A DNA stretch of 64,000 nt from Gemmatimonadaceae bacterium (GCA_016742275.1 JACVCD010000003.1:241130-305129), one strand, 5' to 3'; positions 17,183-27,943 are shown, counted from the stretch's first letter. Notes: generated from the letters alone by a model not told the origin. Translations and numbers: made by a program.

Positions 17183-18722
17183 ACGGTTCGATCCACTCGA
17201 GCTCACCGTGTTTGCGCAGGGCGTGGCCATGCTCGCCGAAGAAATGGGCACGCTTCTCGAACGCACGAGTATCTCGCCGAACATTCGTGAACGGCGTGAC
17301 GCATCATGTGCCGTGTTCGACGGCATGGGACGCATGGTGGCGCAGGCCGCGCACATTCCGGTGCACCTTGGCGCAATGCCGGAAGCCGTAGCTGCGGTTC
17401 GTGCGTGTGGAGCGGTTGCGGGAGATGTATTCCTGCTTAATGACCCATCGCATGGCGGATCGCATCTGCCCGATCTCACGATGGTCGAAGCAGTGCCGCA
17501 TCCGGATGACGCAACTCGCATCATCGGCTATACCGCGGTGCGTGCACACCATGCCGATGTCGGCGGCATGAGCCCCGGCAGCATGCCCTATGGAGCGACT
17601 GAGCTCTTTCAGGAGGGGCTCATTGTTCCGCCGGTTCGTCTCGAGCGACAGGGCATTCCGCAGGATGATGTGCTGCGACTCGTACTGGCCAATGTGCGCA
17701 CGCCAGCCGAACGCGAAGGCGATCTGCGCGCGCAACGCGCGGCCTGTGCGGCTGGTGCACGTGGCTGGCAGGCACTTCTCGTGCGCATGGGCGAAGACAC
17801 GTTGGCCGCAGCCGTGGATGCACTGCTCGACTACACCGAGCGACGTGTACGCGCACGACTGCGGGCACTCGACGGCGTGAAGGGTACGGCGCGTGATGTG
17901 CTCGAAGGCGACGGGGTCACCGAGGCGCACATTCCGATCGTGGTGTCGCTTCGTGTGCACGACGAAACTCTGCATCTCGATCTCACCGGCACCAGCGGCG
18001 CGGTGCGCGGCAATGTGAATGCGCCCCCGGCTGTTGCGCGTGCCGCTGCGGTCTTTGTGCTGCGTGTGCTGTGCGACGACGATGTCCCGGTCAACGATGG
18101 TGTCGCCCGGGCGCTCGATCTCCTCATTCCCGATGACTGCATTGCCAACGCCAAACGGCCGAGCGCCGTGGCGGCCGGCAATGTGGAACTGTCACAGCGC
18201 TTGACCGACGTGATCTTTGCGGCGTTGGCCAACGCCGGTAACGCCACCATTCCGGCGTCAGGGCAGGGCACCATGAACAACGTCACGCTTGGTGCGCCTG
18301 GCTGGACGTTCTACGAAACATTGGGCGGTGGGCAGGGAGCCAGCATGCGTGGGCGCGGTCCCGATGCCGTTCACGTTGGCATGAGCAACACGCGCAATAC
18401 GCCCATCGAATCACTCGAGCGTGCGTATCCGTTGAGGGTGCTCGAGTACGCCGTGAGACGTGGCAGCGGCGGAGCCGGGCAGCATCGCGGAGGTGACGGT
18501 GTTGTGCGACGCTATCAGACGCTGGTGCCGTGCACCGCGACGCTGCTTACCGAACGTCGCGAAGTGCAGCCGGCGGGCGCACACAACGGCAGCGCCGGCA
18601 CCTGCGGTCGCAATTCACTCAACGATCAACGATTGCCGGCCAAGACGCGCGTCGCCATGAATGCCGGCGACGTGCTCTCTATCGAAACACCGGGCGGTGG
18701 TGGTTGGGGCGCGCAGGCGTAA
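17175..18722 (+). CDS. hyuB: Hydantoinase/5-oxoprolinase subunit B family protein
   Basis: 515 residues from the ATG at 17175; an in-frame start at 17133 lies deeper in the preceding gene. Family signatures: [85 protein letters not shown] and the glycine-rich end ETPGGGGWG. This subunit completes the HyuAB/5-oxoprolinase-type ATP-dependent amidohydrolase. It ends one base before the stop of the opposing metallo-hydrolase gene, with no room for a separate terminator. Confidence 0.92.
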   Translation: MRERFDPLELTVFAQGVAMLAEEMGTLLERTSISPNIRERRDASCAVFDGMGRMVAQAAHIPVHLGAMPEAVAAVRACGAVAGDVFLLNDPSHGGSHLPDLTMVEAVPHPDDATRIIGYTAVRAHHADVGGMSPGSMPYGATELFQEGLIVPPVRLERQGIPQDDVLRLVLANVRTPAEREGDLRAQRAACAAGARGWQALLVRMGEDTLAAAVDALLDYTERRVRARLRALDGVKGTARDVLEGDGVTEAHIPIVVSLRVHDETLHLDLTGTSGAVRGNVNAPPAVARAAAVFVLRVLCDDDVPVNDGVARALDLLIPDDCIANAKRPSAVAAGNVELSQRLTDVIFAALANAGNATIPASGQGTMNNVTLGAPGWTFYETLGGGQGASMRGRGPDAVHVGMSNTRNTPIESLERAYPLRVLEYAVRRGSGGAGQHRGGDGVVRRYQTLVPCTATLLTERREVQPAGAHNGSAGTCGRNSLNDQRLPAKTRVAMNAGDVLSIETPGGGGWGAQA

Positions 18723-19640
18723 CTACAGCCCCAGCGTAAGTCCTTCCCACGCCGCTATCACGCGCATGTTCGCTCCCGCGTGTACGACCTGTTCACGTGC
18801 CGCTTCGACCATGCGCTCCACACTGTCATCATCGCGGTCCGGATGATGATGGAACAGCACCAGTGTGCGGGCTTCACACTCGAGTGCAAAGCGTGTCGCC
18901 TCTTGCGACGAGGAATGCCCCCACCCGCGATGAGTCGGCAACTCTTCATCGCGATAAGTGGCGTCGTGAATGAGCAGTGGAATCTTGTGCAGCATCCGCG
19001 CCAAGCTCTCGCGCCACGCGATCACGGATGGCGATGTGTCGGCATATATGAGCTCATTGTCCGGTGCGTAAGCGAGCAGCGGACCTTCGGCATCATCCAC
19101 ACGGAGTACGGCGGCATCACCGGGATGACGCGCAGTGCATCGTTGCACACGCGCCGAGCCAAACTGCAGTGGATCCGCCTCTCCCCATTCGGCCAGCGTC
19201 AACCGCGTGGTCATCCCCTCGATGTACGGAACGAGTGGCGGTGACAACAACTGCCGAACAAAAGATTCGAGCGACGTGCTTTCGCCGTCACCGCAGTACA
19301 CGGTGATCGGAGAACGCCACGCATACAACGGTCCGAAGTGCGCGAGGCCCAGCACGTGATCGCTGTGTCGATGCGTCAGCACGAGATGGAGCGGCGAGTC
19401 GGGATAACTCTGCACCAGATGCGCTCCCAATCCACGAATGCCAGTACCAGCATCGAGGATCAGTGGCGGCGCACCTTCGACACGGACCTCGAGGCATGGC
19501 GTGTTACCGCCATACCGGACCGTGCGTGGTCCAGGAGACGCGACGGTACCGCGCGTCCCCCAAAAACGCACACGCGCCCGCGGCCGTGGAGGCTGGGGGC
19601 GCGGTGCTTCAGGCGAGCTTGAAGTGCCCGGGTGGCTCAC
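18723..19640 (-). CDS. MBL-fold metallo-hydrolase
   Basis: 305 residues from a GTG at 19640 ([12 protein letters not shown]), chosen because the longer frame to 19709 would run into the crp gene. The fold is clear: [15 protein letters not shown] then [27 protein letters not shown], and the zinc motif [11 protein letters not shown] (HxHxDH). Later ligands are [21 protein letters not shown] and [13 protein letters not shown]. The layout matches PhnP/RNase Z-like or cyclic-nucleotide phosphodiesterase-like members. The substrate is unknown. It lies just after the Crp/Fnr gene (31 nt gap) and may be co-transcribed with it. Confidence 0.85.
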   Translation of the reverse strand: MSHPGTSSSPEAPRPQPPRPRARVRFWGTRGTVASPGPRTVRYGGNTPCLEVRVEGAPPLILDAGTGIRGLGAHLVQSYPDSPLHLVLTHRHSDHVLGLAHFGPLYAWRSPITVYCGDGESTSLESFVRQLLSPPLVPYIEGMTTRLTLAEWGEADPLQFGSARVQRCTARHPGDAAVLRVDDAEGPLLAYAPDNELIYADTSPSVIAWRESLARMLHKIPLLIHDATYRDEELPTHRGWGHSSSQEATRFALECEARTLVLFHHHPDRDDDSVERMVEAAREQVVHAGANMRVIAAWEGLTLGL

Positions 19641-19671
19641 AACACGTACGCTGTGCTGTTTGTTGAGCGAC

Positions 19672-20361
19672 TCAGATGCGCGGACGCGATCGGGCCTCGA
19701 GTGCCGCACGATCGGTGATCGTCACGACACGTCGCTGCACCGAAATGAGTCCCTTCTCCTGGAACTCGGCCATCGCACGCGACACCGTCTCGCGACTGGC
19801 GCCGATCATGTGAGCCATGGTCTGGTGCGTGAGCTGCTTCACTAGCGACGCCGGTTCACCGGGCGTGGCGTGATCGAGCAGCACCTTCGCGACGCGGCCC
19901 GGCACGTCGAGCAGCACCAGACTGCCAATGGTGCCGTCGGCCTGTCTCAGGCGACGCGATAGTTCCACCATCAGTCCCCACGCGACCTGCGGATTCTGCT
20001 CCACCTGACGGCGGAAATCCGCGCGCCGGAGCACAATCAGCGTGGAAGCCTGGGTCGCCACGACATGGGCGCTTCGTGGCCTGCCGTCGATCAGTGATAG
20101 TTCACCAAAGTGATCCCCGACATTGAGAATGCCGAGAATGACTTCGCGTCCTTCATCACCGGGCAGCGCCACTTTCACTTCGCCAGATCGCACGACGTAC
20201 AACGCGTCACCGGCATCGCCTTCGGTGACCACAAGGGCCCCCTTGGCAACGCGTTGCTCGCGTGTCACTTCCGCAAAGCCACGAAGGGCCTGGCGGTCGA
20301 GTTCACGGAACAATGGCACGGTGGCCAAAAAGTCCGCGATGCGATCGAGCGAAACGCTCAT
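19672..20361 (-). CDS. Crp/Fnr-family transcriptional regulator
   Basis: 229 residues from the ATG at 20361 (MSVSLDRIADFLATVPLFRE); the frame extends to 20406, but the family normally starts here. The cyclic-nucleotide-binding domain shows VTEGDAGDALYVVRSGEVKV and GDHFGELSLIDGRPRSAHVV, with the phosphate-cassette-like GELSLIDGRPRSA that fits cAMP-type binding. The C-terminal winged helix includes MAHMIGASRETVSRAMAEFQ as recognition helix region. There is no N-terminal cysteine cluster, so it is not an FNR-type oxygen sensor. The target is unknown; it is divergent from prfA. Confidence 0.9.
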   Translation of the reverse strand: MSVSLDRIADFLATVPLFRELDRQALRGFAEVTREQRVAKGALVVTEGDAGDALYVVRSGEVKVALPGDEGREVILGILNVGDHFGELSLIDGRPRSAHVVATQASTLIVLRRADFRRQVEQNPQVAWGLMVELSRRLRQADGTIGSLVLLDVPGRVAKVLLDHATPGEPASLVKQLTHQTMAHMIGASRETVSRAMAEFQEKGLISVQRRVVTITDRAALEARSRPRI

Positions 20362-20503
20362 GGAAGAAGGCGTGAAGCGCAGGGGTTGTGTGCCAAAGGT
20401 CACCATACTCTCTCACCTCAGCTCGTGTATTTTCCGTGATGCAGCTTAACTCCATTGGTCCAGTCTTCGCTGTGACCAGAATCACCGATTTCGTCCCAGT
20501 TTC

Positions 20504-21574
20504 ATGTTGAGCCACCTCCGCGACCGTATGACCGAGGCACTTGAGCGTGCCAAGGAGGTGGAACAGCTCCTCGCCGACCCCGAAACGACCCGCGATGCGG
20601 CCCGTCTGGCCGACCTTGGGCGCGAACATCATCGGCTGGCCGAGGTGGTGGCCAAGGCCAACCGCCTCGCCAAGGCAGAACAGGAGCTGGAGGAAGCCCG
20701 GGAAATGGCGGCCGGGGATGACCCCGACTTCGCCATGGAGGCCCGCGCGGAGGTTACCCGGCTGGAGGAGGAGTGTGCCACACTCGAGAAAGTCCTCCTG
20801 CCATTGCTGATCCCGCGCGACCCGCTGGACGACCGTCCAGCCATCATGGAAATCCGGGCTGGAACGGGTGGAGACGAGGCCGGCCTGTTCGCTGGTGACC
20901 TTCAGCGCATGTACACCCGATTCATCGAGCGCCGCGGTTGGCGCATCGAAGTCATCTCGTACTCCGAAGGATCGCTGGGCGGTGTGAAAGAAGCCGTGTT
21001 CAAGGTGTCCGGCGATGGTGTGTTCGGCATTCTCCGCTGGGAATCCGGTGTGCATCGCGTGCAGCGCGTACCGGCCACCGAAACACAGGGGCGCATTCAC
21101 ACCTCGGCGGCCACGGTCGCGGTGTTGCCTGAAGCGGAAGAAGTCGACATGCGCATCGAAGACAAGGATCTGCGCATCGATGTGTTTCGCTCGTCTGGCC
21201 CCGGTGGACAGAGTGTGAACACCACCGACTCTGCCGTCCGCATCACACACATCCCGTCAGGAATCGTGGTGTCGCAGCAGGATCAAAAGTCACAGCTGCA
21301 GAACAAGCAGAAGGCCATGGATGTGCTGCGATCACGTTTGCTCGACCTGCGTTTGTCCGAGCAGGAGGCCGAGCGTTCACGTCTTCGGAAGTCGCAGGTC
21401 TCCACGGGCGATCGTTCGGCCAAGATCCGCACGTACAACTTTCCGCAGGGGCGTGTCACCGATCACCGGGTCGGAGTGACGCTGTACGACATCGATGGAG
21501 TCATGAATGGTGACATCACGCCATTCCTCGACGCCCTGGCGCTCGCCAACGCCGAAGAGCGATTGAGTGCCTGA
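20504..21574 (+). CDS. prfA: Peptide chain release factor 1
   Basis: 356 residues, the usual RF1 length. The GGQ catalytic motif is in [20 protein letters not shown] (Gly234-Gly235-Gln236), which is the site of PrmC methylation. The stop-codon recognition part reads [20 protein letters not shown] (RF1-type PxT motif PAT). Upstream [20 protein letters not shown] is also typical. It terminates translation at UAA/UAG. It is followed by prmC, its modifying enzyme, with an 8-nt overlap. Confidence 0.97.
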   Translation: MLSHLRDRMTEALERAKEVEQLLADPETTRDAARLADLGREHHRLAEVVAKANRLAKAEQELEEAREMAAGDDPDFAMEARAEVTRLEEECATLEKVLLPLLIPRDPLDDRPAIMEIRAGTGGDEAGLFAGDLQRMYTRFIERRGWRIEVISYSEGSLGGVKEAVFKVSGDGVFGILRWESGVHRVQRVPATETQGRIHTSAATVAVLPEAEEVDMRIEDKDLRIDVFRSSGPGGQSVNTTDSAVRITHIPSGIVVSQQDQKSQLQNKQKAMDVLRSRLLDLRLSEQEAERSRLRKSQVSTGDRSAKIRTYNFPQGRVTDHRVGVTLYDIDGVMNGDITPFLDALALANAEERLSA

Positions 21575-22478
21575 TCTGCGCCAGCTGCTCGCGCGATGCA
21601 CGTCGCGGATCGCTCAGGCCGAACGTCTCGATGCGGAGTCCCGTGCGGATGCCGCGCGTGAAGCGCGGCTGCTGGTTTCCGGCGTGCTGCGCATCACGCC
21701 GGGAGAATTGGCACAGCGGCTCTCCGCTGTGCCGAGTTCCCTGCCGAGCGCCCTGCCGAGTGCATTGATGTCTCACGAGGACATCGAGCGCATCGAGTTG
21801 GCGTTGCATCGGCGTCTGCGCGGTGAACCGCTGGCGTATGCCGTTGGCTGGGCGCCATTCCGGCACCTGGAGCTCATGGTCGACGAACGAGTGCTCATCC
21901 CGCGTCCCGAAACGGAAGAAGTGGTCGGCCATGCACTGGCCGTGACCGCCGATCAATCCGGCGGGTTGGCGGTGGATATCGGAACTGGTTCGGGGGCCAT
22001 CGCGCTTAGCCTCGCCACTGAGGGGCGTTTTTCCGAGGTGGTGGCGACCGACGTGAGCGAGGATGCGTTGGCCGTGGCTGCGGCAAACGCGCAGCGAGTG
22101 CTCGGGCCGTCCCATGCATCGGTGATGTTTCGGCACGGATCCGACTTGGCGCCGCTGGACGGCCTGCGGCCCCGTGTCATCGTGTCGAACCCACCGTACA
22201 TTGCATACGATGAAGCGGCCGCCCTCCCGGCAGCCGTACGGGATTGGGAACCGCCGCTGGCATTGTTTGCCTCCGATGGGGGCATGGCGCGGTACCGGGC
22301 ACTCATAGACGGCGCGCATGATGTGCTGTTCCCCGGCGGCTGGTTGGTTCTGGAGCTTGATGCGTCGCGGGCAGGTATCACAGCCGAGCTGGCAGTGGCA
22401 CGCGGCTATCAGCAGGTGCAGGTCAAGCAGGATCTCGCTGGACGGGACCGTGTGCTGTTGGCACAGGTCCCCGCTTAG
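21567..22478 (+). CDS. prmC: Peptide chain release factor N5-glutamine methyltransferase
   Basis: 303 residues from a GTG overlapping prfA. The SAM-dependent methyltransferase fold has [18 protein letters not shown] (motif I) and the NPPY motif in [18 protein letters not shown], which binds the glutamine side chain. The N-terminal helical domain carries [20 protein letters not shown] and [10 protein letters not shown]. PrmC methylates the Gln of the GGQ motif in release factors, matching its position directly after prfA. Confidence 0.95.
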   Translation: MPDLRQLLARCTSRIAQAERLDAESRADAAREARLLVSGVLRITPGELAQRLSAVPSSLPSALPSALMSHEDIERIELALHRRLRGEPLAYAVGWAPFRHLELMVDERVLIPRPETEEVVGHALAVTADQSGGLAVDIGTGSGAIALSLATEGRFSEVVATDVSEDALAVAAANAQRVLGPSHASVMFRHGSDLAPLDGLRPRVIVSNPPYIAYDEAAALPAAVRDWEPPLALFASDGGMARYRALIDGAHDVLFPGGWLVLELDASRAGITAELAVARGYQQVQVKQDLAGRDRVLLAQVPA

Positions 22479-22517
22479 CGCTCAAGAAAATTCCCACCGG
22501 GCCAGGAGGCCGTTGGC

Positions 22518-22868
22518 ATGCTCGAAGACAAGGCGAAGGATCTCGGACGTACGATTGGTCAGAGCGACGAATACAAGGCCGTGAAGCGCAGCAGCGAGGC
22601 GCTGAATGGCGATCGTGAGGCCACCACGATTCTTCGCCAGATGGAGCAGATCCGTCAGGATGCGCAGGGTATGATCGATCGTGGCGAAGAGCCCACGGCC
22701 GAGATGGAGCAGCAGTTGGACGCTTTGCTGCAACAGGTGCAGACCAACGCGTCGTATCAGCGCGCCATTTCAGCGCAGGACAATTTCGACAAGCTCATGC
22801 TCCGCGTGAATCAGATGATCGCCGACGGTATTCGTGCTGGTGCGACCAGCCAGATCATCCTCGGCTGA
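22518..22868 (+). CDS. YlbF-family small helical protein
   Basis: 116 residues with a strong CAGGAGG box seven bases before the ATG. The whole protein is helical, with DEYKAVKRSSEALNGDREAT, RQMEQIRQDAQGMIDRGEEP and QVQTNASYQRAISAQDNFDK. This matches the YlbF/YmcA (Com_YlbF) domain, whose Bacillus members form a complex that modulates RNase Y, biofilm and competence. In this phylum the role is unknown. It is positioned between prmC and tmk. Confidence 0.75.
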   Translation: MLEDKAKDLGRTIGQSDEYKAVKRSSEALNGDREATTILRQMEQIRQDAQGMIDRGEEPTAEMEQQLDALLQQVQTNASYQRAISAQDNFDKLMLRVNQMIADGIRAGATSQIILG

Positions 22869-22878
22869 TTTGCTGCGC

Positions 22879-23622
22879 ATGAACGGAGACGCGACTGGGG
22901 TGCCCGACAGCTTGCCGGAGGACATGTCCGATGGCGGACTGTTTCTGGTGCTTGAGGGCGGGGAAGGTGTTGGCAAAACCACCCAGTGGCGTCGACTCGC
23001 GGACACGTTGCGTGCGGTGGGGCACGATGTGGTGGAAGTGCGGGAGCCCGGCGGCACTGCCGCCGGTGATGTGATTCGCAGTCTGCTGCTCGATCCCGCA
23101 TCCTCGCTCACGGCCGAAACCGAAGCCCTGCTGTTTGCCGCGTCGCGTGCGCAATTGTTGCGCACGGTGGTGGAGCCAGCATTGGCCCGTGGCGCAATCG
23201 TGCTTGTCGATCGTTTCTTGTTGTCGACCTACGCCTATCAGGGTGCCGGACGTGGATTGCCCATCGTGGCGCTTCGTTCGGTCAATGCGCTGGCAACCGG
23301 TGGTCGTGCACCGGACCTGACGCTCTTGCTCACGCTTCCGGTAGAACTCGCGCAGTCGCGCGCCGCTGCACGCGGTGCGGCGGATCGCATGGAGCAGGAA
23401 GCCGAGTCGTTTCATGTTCGCGTGCACGACGCATTTCAGCAGGCGCTTGAGTCGGCCTGGCAGCAGCAACACCCCGAAATCGGTGAAGTCATCGCCATTG
23501 ATGCGTCGACATCGATTGATGCCGTCACCACACGGTGTCTCGAAGCCTTGGTCAGTCGGTGGCCGGCACGTTTCGCCGACGCCGCAAATCTGCGATTGGC
23601 CGCGGCACCTGGCGCCCAGTGA
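22879..23622 (+). CDS. tmk: Thymidylate kinase
   Basis: 247 residues from the ATG at 22879; an ATG at 22924 is a shorter alternative just before the core, and its GGAGG is only 2 bases away. The P-loop reads LVLEGGEGVGKTTQWRRLAD. The DRY/DRF-type motif is in VLVDRFLLSTYAYQGAGRGL, and REPGGTAAGDVIRSLLLD is the substrate-binding REPGGT loop. It phosphorylates dTMP to dTDP. The C-terminus after about residue 210 is longer than in the minimal enzyme. It is coupled to ylbF upstream and to a C-terminal protease downstream. Confidence 0.94.
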   Translation: MNGDATGVPDSLPEDMSDGGLFLVLEGGEGVGKTTQWRRLADTLRAVGHDVVEVREPGGTAAGDVIRSLLLDPASSLTAETEALLFAASRAQLLRTVVEPALARGAIVLVDRFLLSTYAYQGAGRGLPIVALRSVNALATGGRAPDLTLLLTLPVELAQSRAAARGAADRMEQEAESFHVRVHDAFQQALESAWQQQHPEIGEVIAIDASTSIDAVTTRCLEALVSRWPARFADAANLRLAAAPGAQ

Positions 23623-23637
23623 TCACGTATAACGGAT

Positions 23638-25290
23638 ATGCCCGAAATTCTTCCTGACGCACCTCGTTCCGGATCGCGCCGTACGCGCGCGGTGATGGCG
23701 GCCGGCGGGTTCGTTGCTCTGTTGTCGCTGGGTGGCTGGTGGGCCGGTCGTGAACTCACTGCCGCCGCCCAGCCTGCGCGTCAGCCGTTGGGTGGCGCGC
23801 GCCTGTTCGATCAGGTCGCTGCTGCGATTGCCCAGAAGTACGTCGACTCCCTCGATGCCACGGCCATCTACGACAGAGCCGTCACGGGCATGTTGGCCGA
23901 ACTGCAGGATCCTTTCACATCGTTTCTGTCCGAAGAGCGTCTTCGTCGTCTGAATGAGCAGATGAGCGGTACGTATGCCGGCATCGGTTTGCAGATCGAC
24001 ATTCGTGACGGCTGGCCGGTGGTGCTCGAAACAGTGAGTGGTGGTCCGTCGGAGCGTATCGGATTGCTCAGCGGCGATCGTCTCATCGAAGTGAACAAGG
24101 AGTCCACGAAGGGATGGGAACGCGATGAAGTGTCGCGTGTCATTCGTGGACAGGCCGGTACGGCGGTGCTGCTCACGGTATCACGTGGTGATCAGCGTCT
24201 GTCGTTCTCCGTCATGCGCGACAAGGTGCATCTGCGGGCAGTGCAGCGCGTCGCGCTGCTGCAGAATGGTGTCGGGTACATCGACATCAATGTCTTCAGC
24301 GCGCAGACGGCGACTGAAGTCGCGCTCGCCGTCGACTCCGTTGTAAAGATGGGAGCGCGCTCACTCGTGCTCGATCTGCGAGGAAATCCGGGCGGTCTGC
24401 TCGAACAGGGTGTTGCCGTCGCCGAGCTGTTTCTCGATCAGGGGCAGAGTGTCGTGCAGTTGCGCGGAAGACCTGGGACTGCGCCGCAGGTGTATTCCGA
24501 CTCGGTGCCGCAGCGCTGGCCCACATTGCCGCTTGCCGTGTTGGTCGACAAGTCGAGCGCCAGTGCTTCAGAGATCGTGGCCGGCGCGCTGCAGGATCAC
24601 GACCGCGCCATCGTGCTCGGCGTAACCAGCTTCGGAAAGGGCAGTGCACAGAATGTGTATCCGCTGTCGTCGGGTGGCGCATTGCGCCTCACCGTCGCGC
24701 GCTGGTTCACACCGGTTGGACGCAGCATCAGTCGTCCGCTCGTGCCCAATCCCGATTTCGTTGCGCCGCAGGACGAGGACGAGGTCACGGTTCCTGACAC
24801 CATTCGGCCGCGTTTTCGCACGGATGCCGGGCGTACGGTCATTGGCGGCGGTGGTATTACGCCCGACGTGATCATCGGTGATACGCTGACGCCACTTCCT
24901 GTGCAGGCGCTCGCGCGTGCCATGGGCAAGAATCTCGCCGCCTACCGTGCAGCGGTCGCGCGTCAGGCGCAGTTGCAGAAGGGGCGCATGATCACTGCTG
25001 GTGACCCGGTCACGTCGGAGATGCTCAACGAAGTGTACGCGGAGATCGAGCGTCGCAAAGTTGCGCCACCACGTGCCGTATTCGATGCCGCAGGCCCGTG
25101 GATTTCCCGTTCGCTGGGCTACGAAATGACACGCGTATCATTCGGTTCGGACGCCGAATTCATGCGCCGCACACAGGATGACGTGTCGTTGCAACGCGCC
25201 GCGCAGATTCTGCAGAGTGCGCGCACGCCGCGCGACGTGTTCGGTAATCTCGAACGCCGCGCTGTAAGCGTTCCCGCTACACCGCACTAG
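23638..25290 (+). CDS. ctp: S41-family C-terminal processing peptidase
   Basis: 550 residues. An N-terminal signal or anchor (VMAAGGFVALLSLGGWWAGR) leads into a tail-binding region, a PDZ domain (about 95-185, with YAGIGLQIDIRDGWPVVLE and SGDRLIEVNKESTKGW), and the S41 peptidase core. The core has LDLRGNPGGLLEQGVAVAEL, the nucleophile in DKSSASASEIVAGALQDHDR (Ser307) and the general-base lysine in TSFGKGSAQNV (Lys334). Such enzymes trim C-termini of exported proteins. About 150 residues follow the catalytic core, more than in minimal CtpA. The gene ends just before a bidirectional terminator. Confidence 0.93.
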   Translation: MPEILPDAPRSGSRRTRAVMAAGGFVALLSLGGWWAGRELTAAAQPARQPLGGARLFDQVAAAIAQKYVDSLDATAIYDRAVTGMLAELQDPFTSFLSEERLRRLNEQMSGTYAGIGLQIDIRDGWPVVLETVSGGPSERIGLLSGDRLIEVNKESTKGWERDEVSRVIRGQAGTAVLLTVSRGDQRLSFSVMRDKVHLRAVQRVALLQNGVGYIDINVFSAQTATEVALAVDSVVKMGARSLVLDLRGNPGGLLEQGVAVAELFLDQGQSVVQLRGRPGTAPQVYSDSVPQRWPTLPLAVLVDKSSASASEIVAGALQDHDRAIVLGVTSFGKGSAQNVYPLSSGGALRLTVARWFTPVGRSISRPLVPNPDFVAPQDEDEVTVPDTIRPRFRTDAGRTVIGGGGITPDVIIGDTLTPLPVQALARAMGKNLAAYRAAVARQAQLQKGRMITAGDPVTSEMLNEVYAEIERRKVAPPRAVFDAAGPWISRSLGYEMTRVSFGSDAEFMRRTQDDVSLQRAAQILQSARTPRDVFGNLERRAVSVPATPH

Positions 25291-25303
25291 TCATCATTTG
25301 TCT

Positions 25304-25350
25304 TAAAAAACATTGCCCCCGGCGCGTCAGAACTCGCGCCGGGGGCATTT
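25304..25350. terminator. Bidirectional intrinsic terminator between ctp and lolA
   Basis: The stem GCCCCCGGCGCG (25315-25326) / CGCGCCGGGGGC (25335-25346) is a perfect 12 bp with an 8-nt loop. A run AAAAAA lies before it and ATTT after it, so it has a U-tract in both directions and serves both convergent genes. Confidence 0.9.
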
Positions 25351-25361
25351 CCTATGCGTGC

Positions 25362-26057
25362 TCAGCTTCCCGGTAACTTGGTCGACACCTTCACGCCCTT
25401 GGGGACCTGGAAGGTGAAGGTGTTGGCGGGAAGTGTAGCATCGGGGCGCCACGTAGTGAGCGTAATGGTGCGATCAACGCCTTGACCGTCTACCACCTGC
25501 ACACGCACCGGACGTGGTTCCTTGTCATCGAGCCACAGCACGGCCTTCTGGAAGGGCACAGAGCCCGCTGTACGCGGCAGCAACTGTACACGACGTGTGC
25601 TGCGGCCTTCTATCGTTGCCGCTTCGCCGCCACTGATGGCAAAGGCCCGCGTCGGCGTGTCGAGCAACTGACCGAGCATGTCGGCGACAATGGCGCCATC
25701 AGCGCTCGCCGGGAGTTTCAATACTTGTCCGGGCGTGCTGCTCGGGAGATACACCCAGAGCGACTTGCCATCGCCAACAATGCGATCGCCGGCCGGTTGG
25801 GTGAATGTGATCGCCAACTTGCCCGGCCGTTCCTGTTGAAACACGCCAGAGCTCGATACCGAACGCCCGACAATCGGGTTGGTGATCTTCTGCTCGAAAT
25901 TGGCTTCGAGCGTACGGGTACCCTTCCACGCCTGCGCGACACGGGCATAGCTGGCTTCGGCCGGGCTTTGCGCGTGCGTTGTAGCAAAAGGAATGCATAG
26001 CGCACCGGCAACAAGCACAGACGCCGGGCGCTTCAGGAAACGCGTGAGTGTCGTCAT
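25362..26057 (-). CDS. lolA: Outer-membrane lipoprotein carrier protein LolA
   Basis: 231 residues from the ATG at 26057, chosen because it starts directly at a signal peptide (MTTLTRFLKRPASVLVAGAL..THAQS). The LolA fold is recognised by RTLEANFEQKITNPIVGRSV, SSGVFQQERPGKLAITFTQP, and DRIVGDGKSLWVYLPSSTPG. LolA ferries lipoproteins across the periplasm to the outer membrane, so this supports a diderm envelope. The ABC machinery (LolCDE) and LolB are not in the window. Confidence 0.9.
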   Translation of the reverse strand: MTTLTRFLKRPASVLVAGALCIPFATTHAQSPAEASYARVAQAWKGTRTLEANFEQKITNPIVGRSVSSSGVFQQERPGKLAITFTQPAGDRIVGDGKSLWVYLPSSTPGQVLKLPASADGAIVADMLGQLLDTPTRAFAISGGEAATIEGRSTRRVQLLPRTAGSVPFQKAVLWLDDKEPRPVRVQVVDGQGVDRTITLTTWRPDATLPANTFTFQVPKGVKVSTKLPGS

Positions 26058-26146
26058 GAATGCAGATACCCGCAACAGAGAATTCCGATGCCGTGCCAGC
26101 GTCACCATGGCGGTCATCTGGTGACGCCGATCACGACATTCAGACA

Positions 26147-27175
26147 TTACGACAGTGTTGTGACCTGTCGACCGATCGCCTGCGCAATCGTCCGCAGCTG
26201 CACCACCAGATCGGCAAACTGCTCAGGATAGAGTGACTGCGCGCCATCCGAGAGTGCCTTGTCCGGCGTGGGGTGCATCTCCACGAGGATTCCATCGGCA
26301 CCGGCCGCGATGGCCGCACGTGCCATCGGCGTCACTTTGTCGCGAAGACCGGTGCCGTGACTCGGATCGGCAACGATGGGAAGGTGCGACAGCTTCTGCA
26401 CCACCGGAATCGCCGTGAGGTCGAACAGATTGCGCGTGGCGCTGTCGAACGTGCGTACACCGCGTTCGCACAAAATCACGTCTGGATTGCCTTCCGCCAG
26501 AATGTACTCGGCGCTGAGCAGCAGATCATTGATCGTGGCGGCCATGCCGCGCTTCAGCATCACCGGCTTGCGCAACGTGCCCACATGACGCAGCAACGAA
26601 TAGTTCTGCATGTTGCGCGCGCCGATCTGAATGCAATCGGCATACTCGGCAACAAGATCGGCACCACGTTCATCCATGGCTTCGGTGACGATGGCCAAGC
26701 CCGTTTCCTGACGCGCGAGCGCCAGCAACTCGAGGCCCTTCTTGCCGAGTCCCTGGAAGGCATATGGCGAAGAGCGTGGCTTGAATGCGCCACCACGAAG
26801 TGCAGAACCACCGGCAGCCTTCACCTGGCGCGCCGAGGTGAGAATCTGTTCTTCGGTTTCTACAGAGCAGGGGCCAGACACGATCGGTACATCGGATCCA
26901 CCGAATCGCACACCGGGTGCGATTTCGACGATGGTCGTTTCGTTCTTCCACTCGCGTGAAGCCTGACGGAACGGCTTCTGCACAATGAGCACACTGGCGA
27001 CGCCGGGCAGTCCTTCGATGTAGGACCAATCCACCTTGGCATCGTCGCCCAGCAATCCGATGGCCGTGCGAACTTCACCCGGCAGTGGAAGCGGCTTGAA
27101 GCCCTGACGCGTGATCTCCTCGCACACTCGATCGATATCGGCGGCGGAAGCGTTGGGCTGCATCACGACCAGCAT
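26147..27175 (-). CDS. aroF: 3-deoxy-7-phosphoheptulonate (DAHP) synthase, type I-beta with N-terminal ACT-like domain
   Basis: 342 residues. The N-terminal ~70 residues ([40 protein letters not shown]) form the ferredoxin/ACT-like regulatory domain seen in Thermotoga-type enzymes. The barrel has [59 protein letters not shown] and [20 protein letters not shown]. It condenses PEP and erythrose-4-phosphate, the first shikimate-pathway step. The N-terminal domain usually gives feedback inhibition by Tyr or Phe. It is in line with the RNase Z-like gene upstream (9-nt gap). Confidence 0.95.
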   Translation of the reverse strand: MLVVMQPNASAADIDRVCEEITRQGFKPLPLPGEVRTAIGLLGDDAKVDWSYIEGLPGVASVLIVQKPFRQASREWKNETTIVEIAPGVRFGGSDVPIVSGPCSVETEEQILTSARQVKAAGGSALRGGAFKPRSSPYAFQGLGKKGLELLALARQETGLAIVTEAMDERGADLVAEYADCIQIGARNMQNYSLLRHVGTLRKPVMLKRGMAATINDLLLSAEYILAEGNPDVILCERGVRTFDSATRNLFDLTAIPVVQKLSHLPIVADPSHGTGLRDKVTPMARAAIAAGADGILVEMHPTPDKALSDGAQSLYPEQFADLVVQLRTIAQAIGRQVTTLS

Positions 27176-27184
27176 GTCTCGTCC

Positions 27185-27943
27185 TCAGATATTGGAGTGC
27201 CAGCCGTCTGCCGCCAGCACGATGGGGCCCGAATACGCGACGCCGGCCTCTTCGCGAATATCCACGAGTTCGACCGGCGCGTAGAAGTGCGTGAGTACGA
27301 GTTGACGCGCACGGGCGCGCGCTGCCAACTCGCCGACCTGTCGTGGCGTGAGATGCGATGCAATGGCCATGGAGTCCGGAAGCGAGCACTCCGCCAACAA
27401 CACATCGCAGTCACCAGCCCAGTCGCCAAGCGCCTCACTCACACCGGTATCACCGGTATACACGAGACGCCGAGATCCCTCACCAATGCAATATGCCACG
27501 CTCTCGGCGGTGTGTGGTACCGGGAACGACTGTAACGTGACATCGTCGGGCAGTCGCACCACTTCATCCGCCTGAATTTCCCGTACGGTGAGTGGAAAAC
27601 CGGGAGCCAGCAACCATTCACCATAGACCGCTGCCATGCGTTCCAACAGCGCGCCAAGGCCCGGTGGACCATAAACGGTGACCGGTGTTGAACGCGGGGG
27701 CAGCTGTCCCCATTTCCATCCCATCACCAGCAGCGGGAAATCCGAGATGTGGTCGGCGTGGAAATGCGTGAGCGCGACATGCGTGATGTCCTGCCAGGCA
27801 ATTCCAAGTTGAGCCATGCGATGTACAGCACCGCTGCCGCAATCGAGCAGCAAGCGCACGTTGCCGGCCTCAACCAGATGCGCGGCCGACACTCGCGAAG
27901 GATGCGGCGCAGCGGTGCCCGTACCGATGGTGGTGAGGCGCAT
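27185..27943 (-). CDS. RNase Z-like MBL-fold hydrolase
   Basis: 252 residues from the ATG at 27943; a TTG at 27949 would overlap the previous stop. The N-terminus MRLTTIGTGTAAPHPSRVSA and the zinc motif LTHFHADHISDFPLL (HxHxDH) are RNase Z/ElaC-like, as are RRLVYTGDTGVSEALGDWAG and LVLTHFYAPVELVDI. The exosite arm of true tRNase Z is not evident, so it could act on another phosphodiester. tRNA 3' processing is therefore a possibility only. It lies in the minus-strand cluster two bases after the FlgD-like gene. Confidence 0.8.
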   Translation of the reverse strand: MRLTTIGTGTAAPHPSRVSAAHLVEAGNVRLLLDCGSGAVHRMAQLGIAWQDITHVALTHFHADHISDFPLLVMGWKWGQLPPRSTPVTVYGPPGLGALLERMAAVYGEWLLAPGFPLTVREIQADEVVRLPDDVTLQSFPVPHTAESVAYCIGEGSRRLVYTGDTGVSEALGDWAGDCDVLLAECSLPDSMAIASHLTPRQVGELAARARARQLVLTHFYAPVELVDIREEAGVAYSGPIVLAADGWHSNI

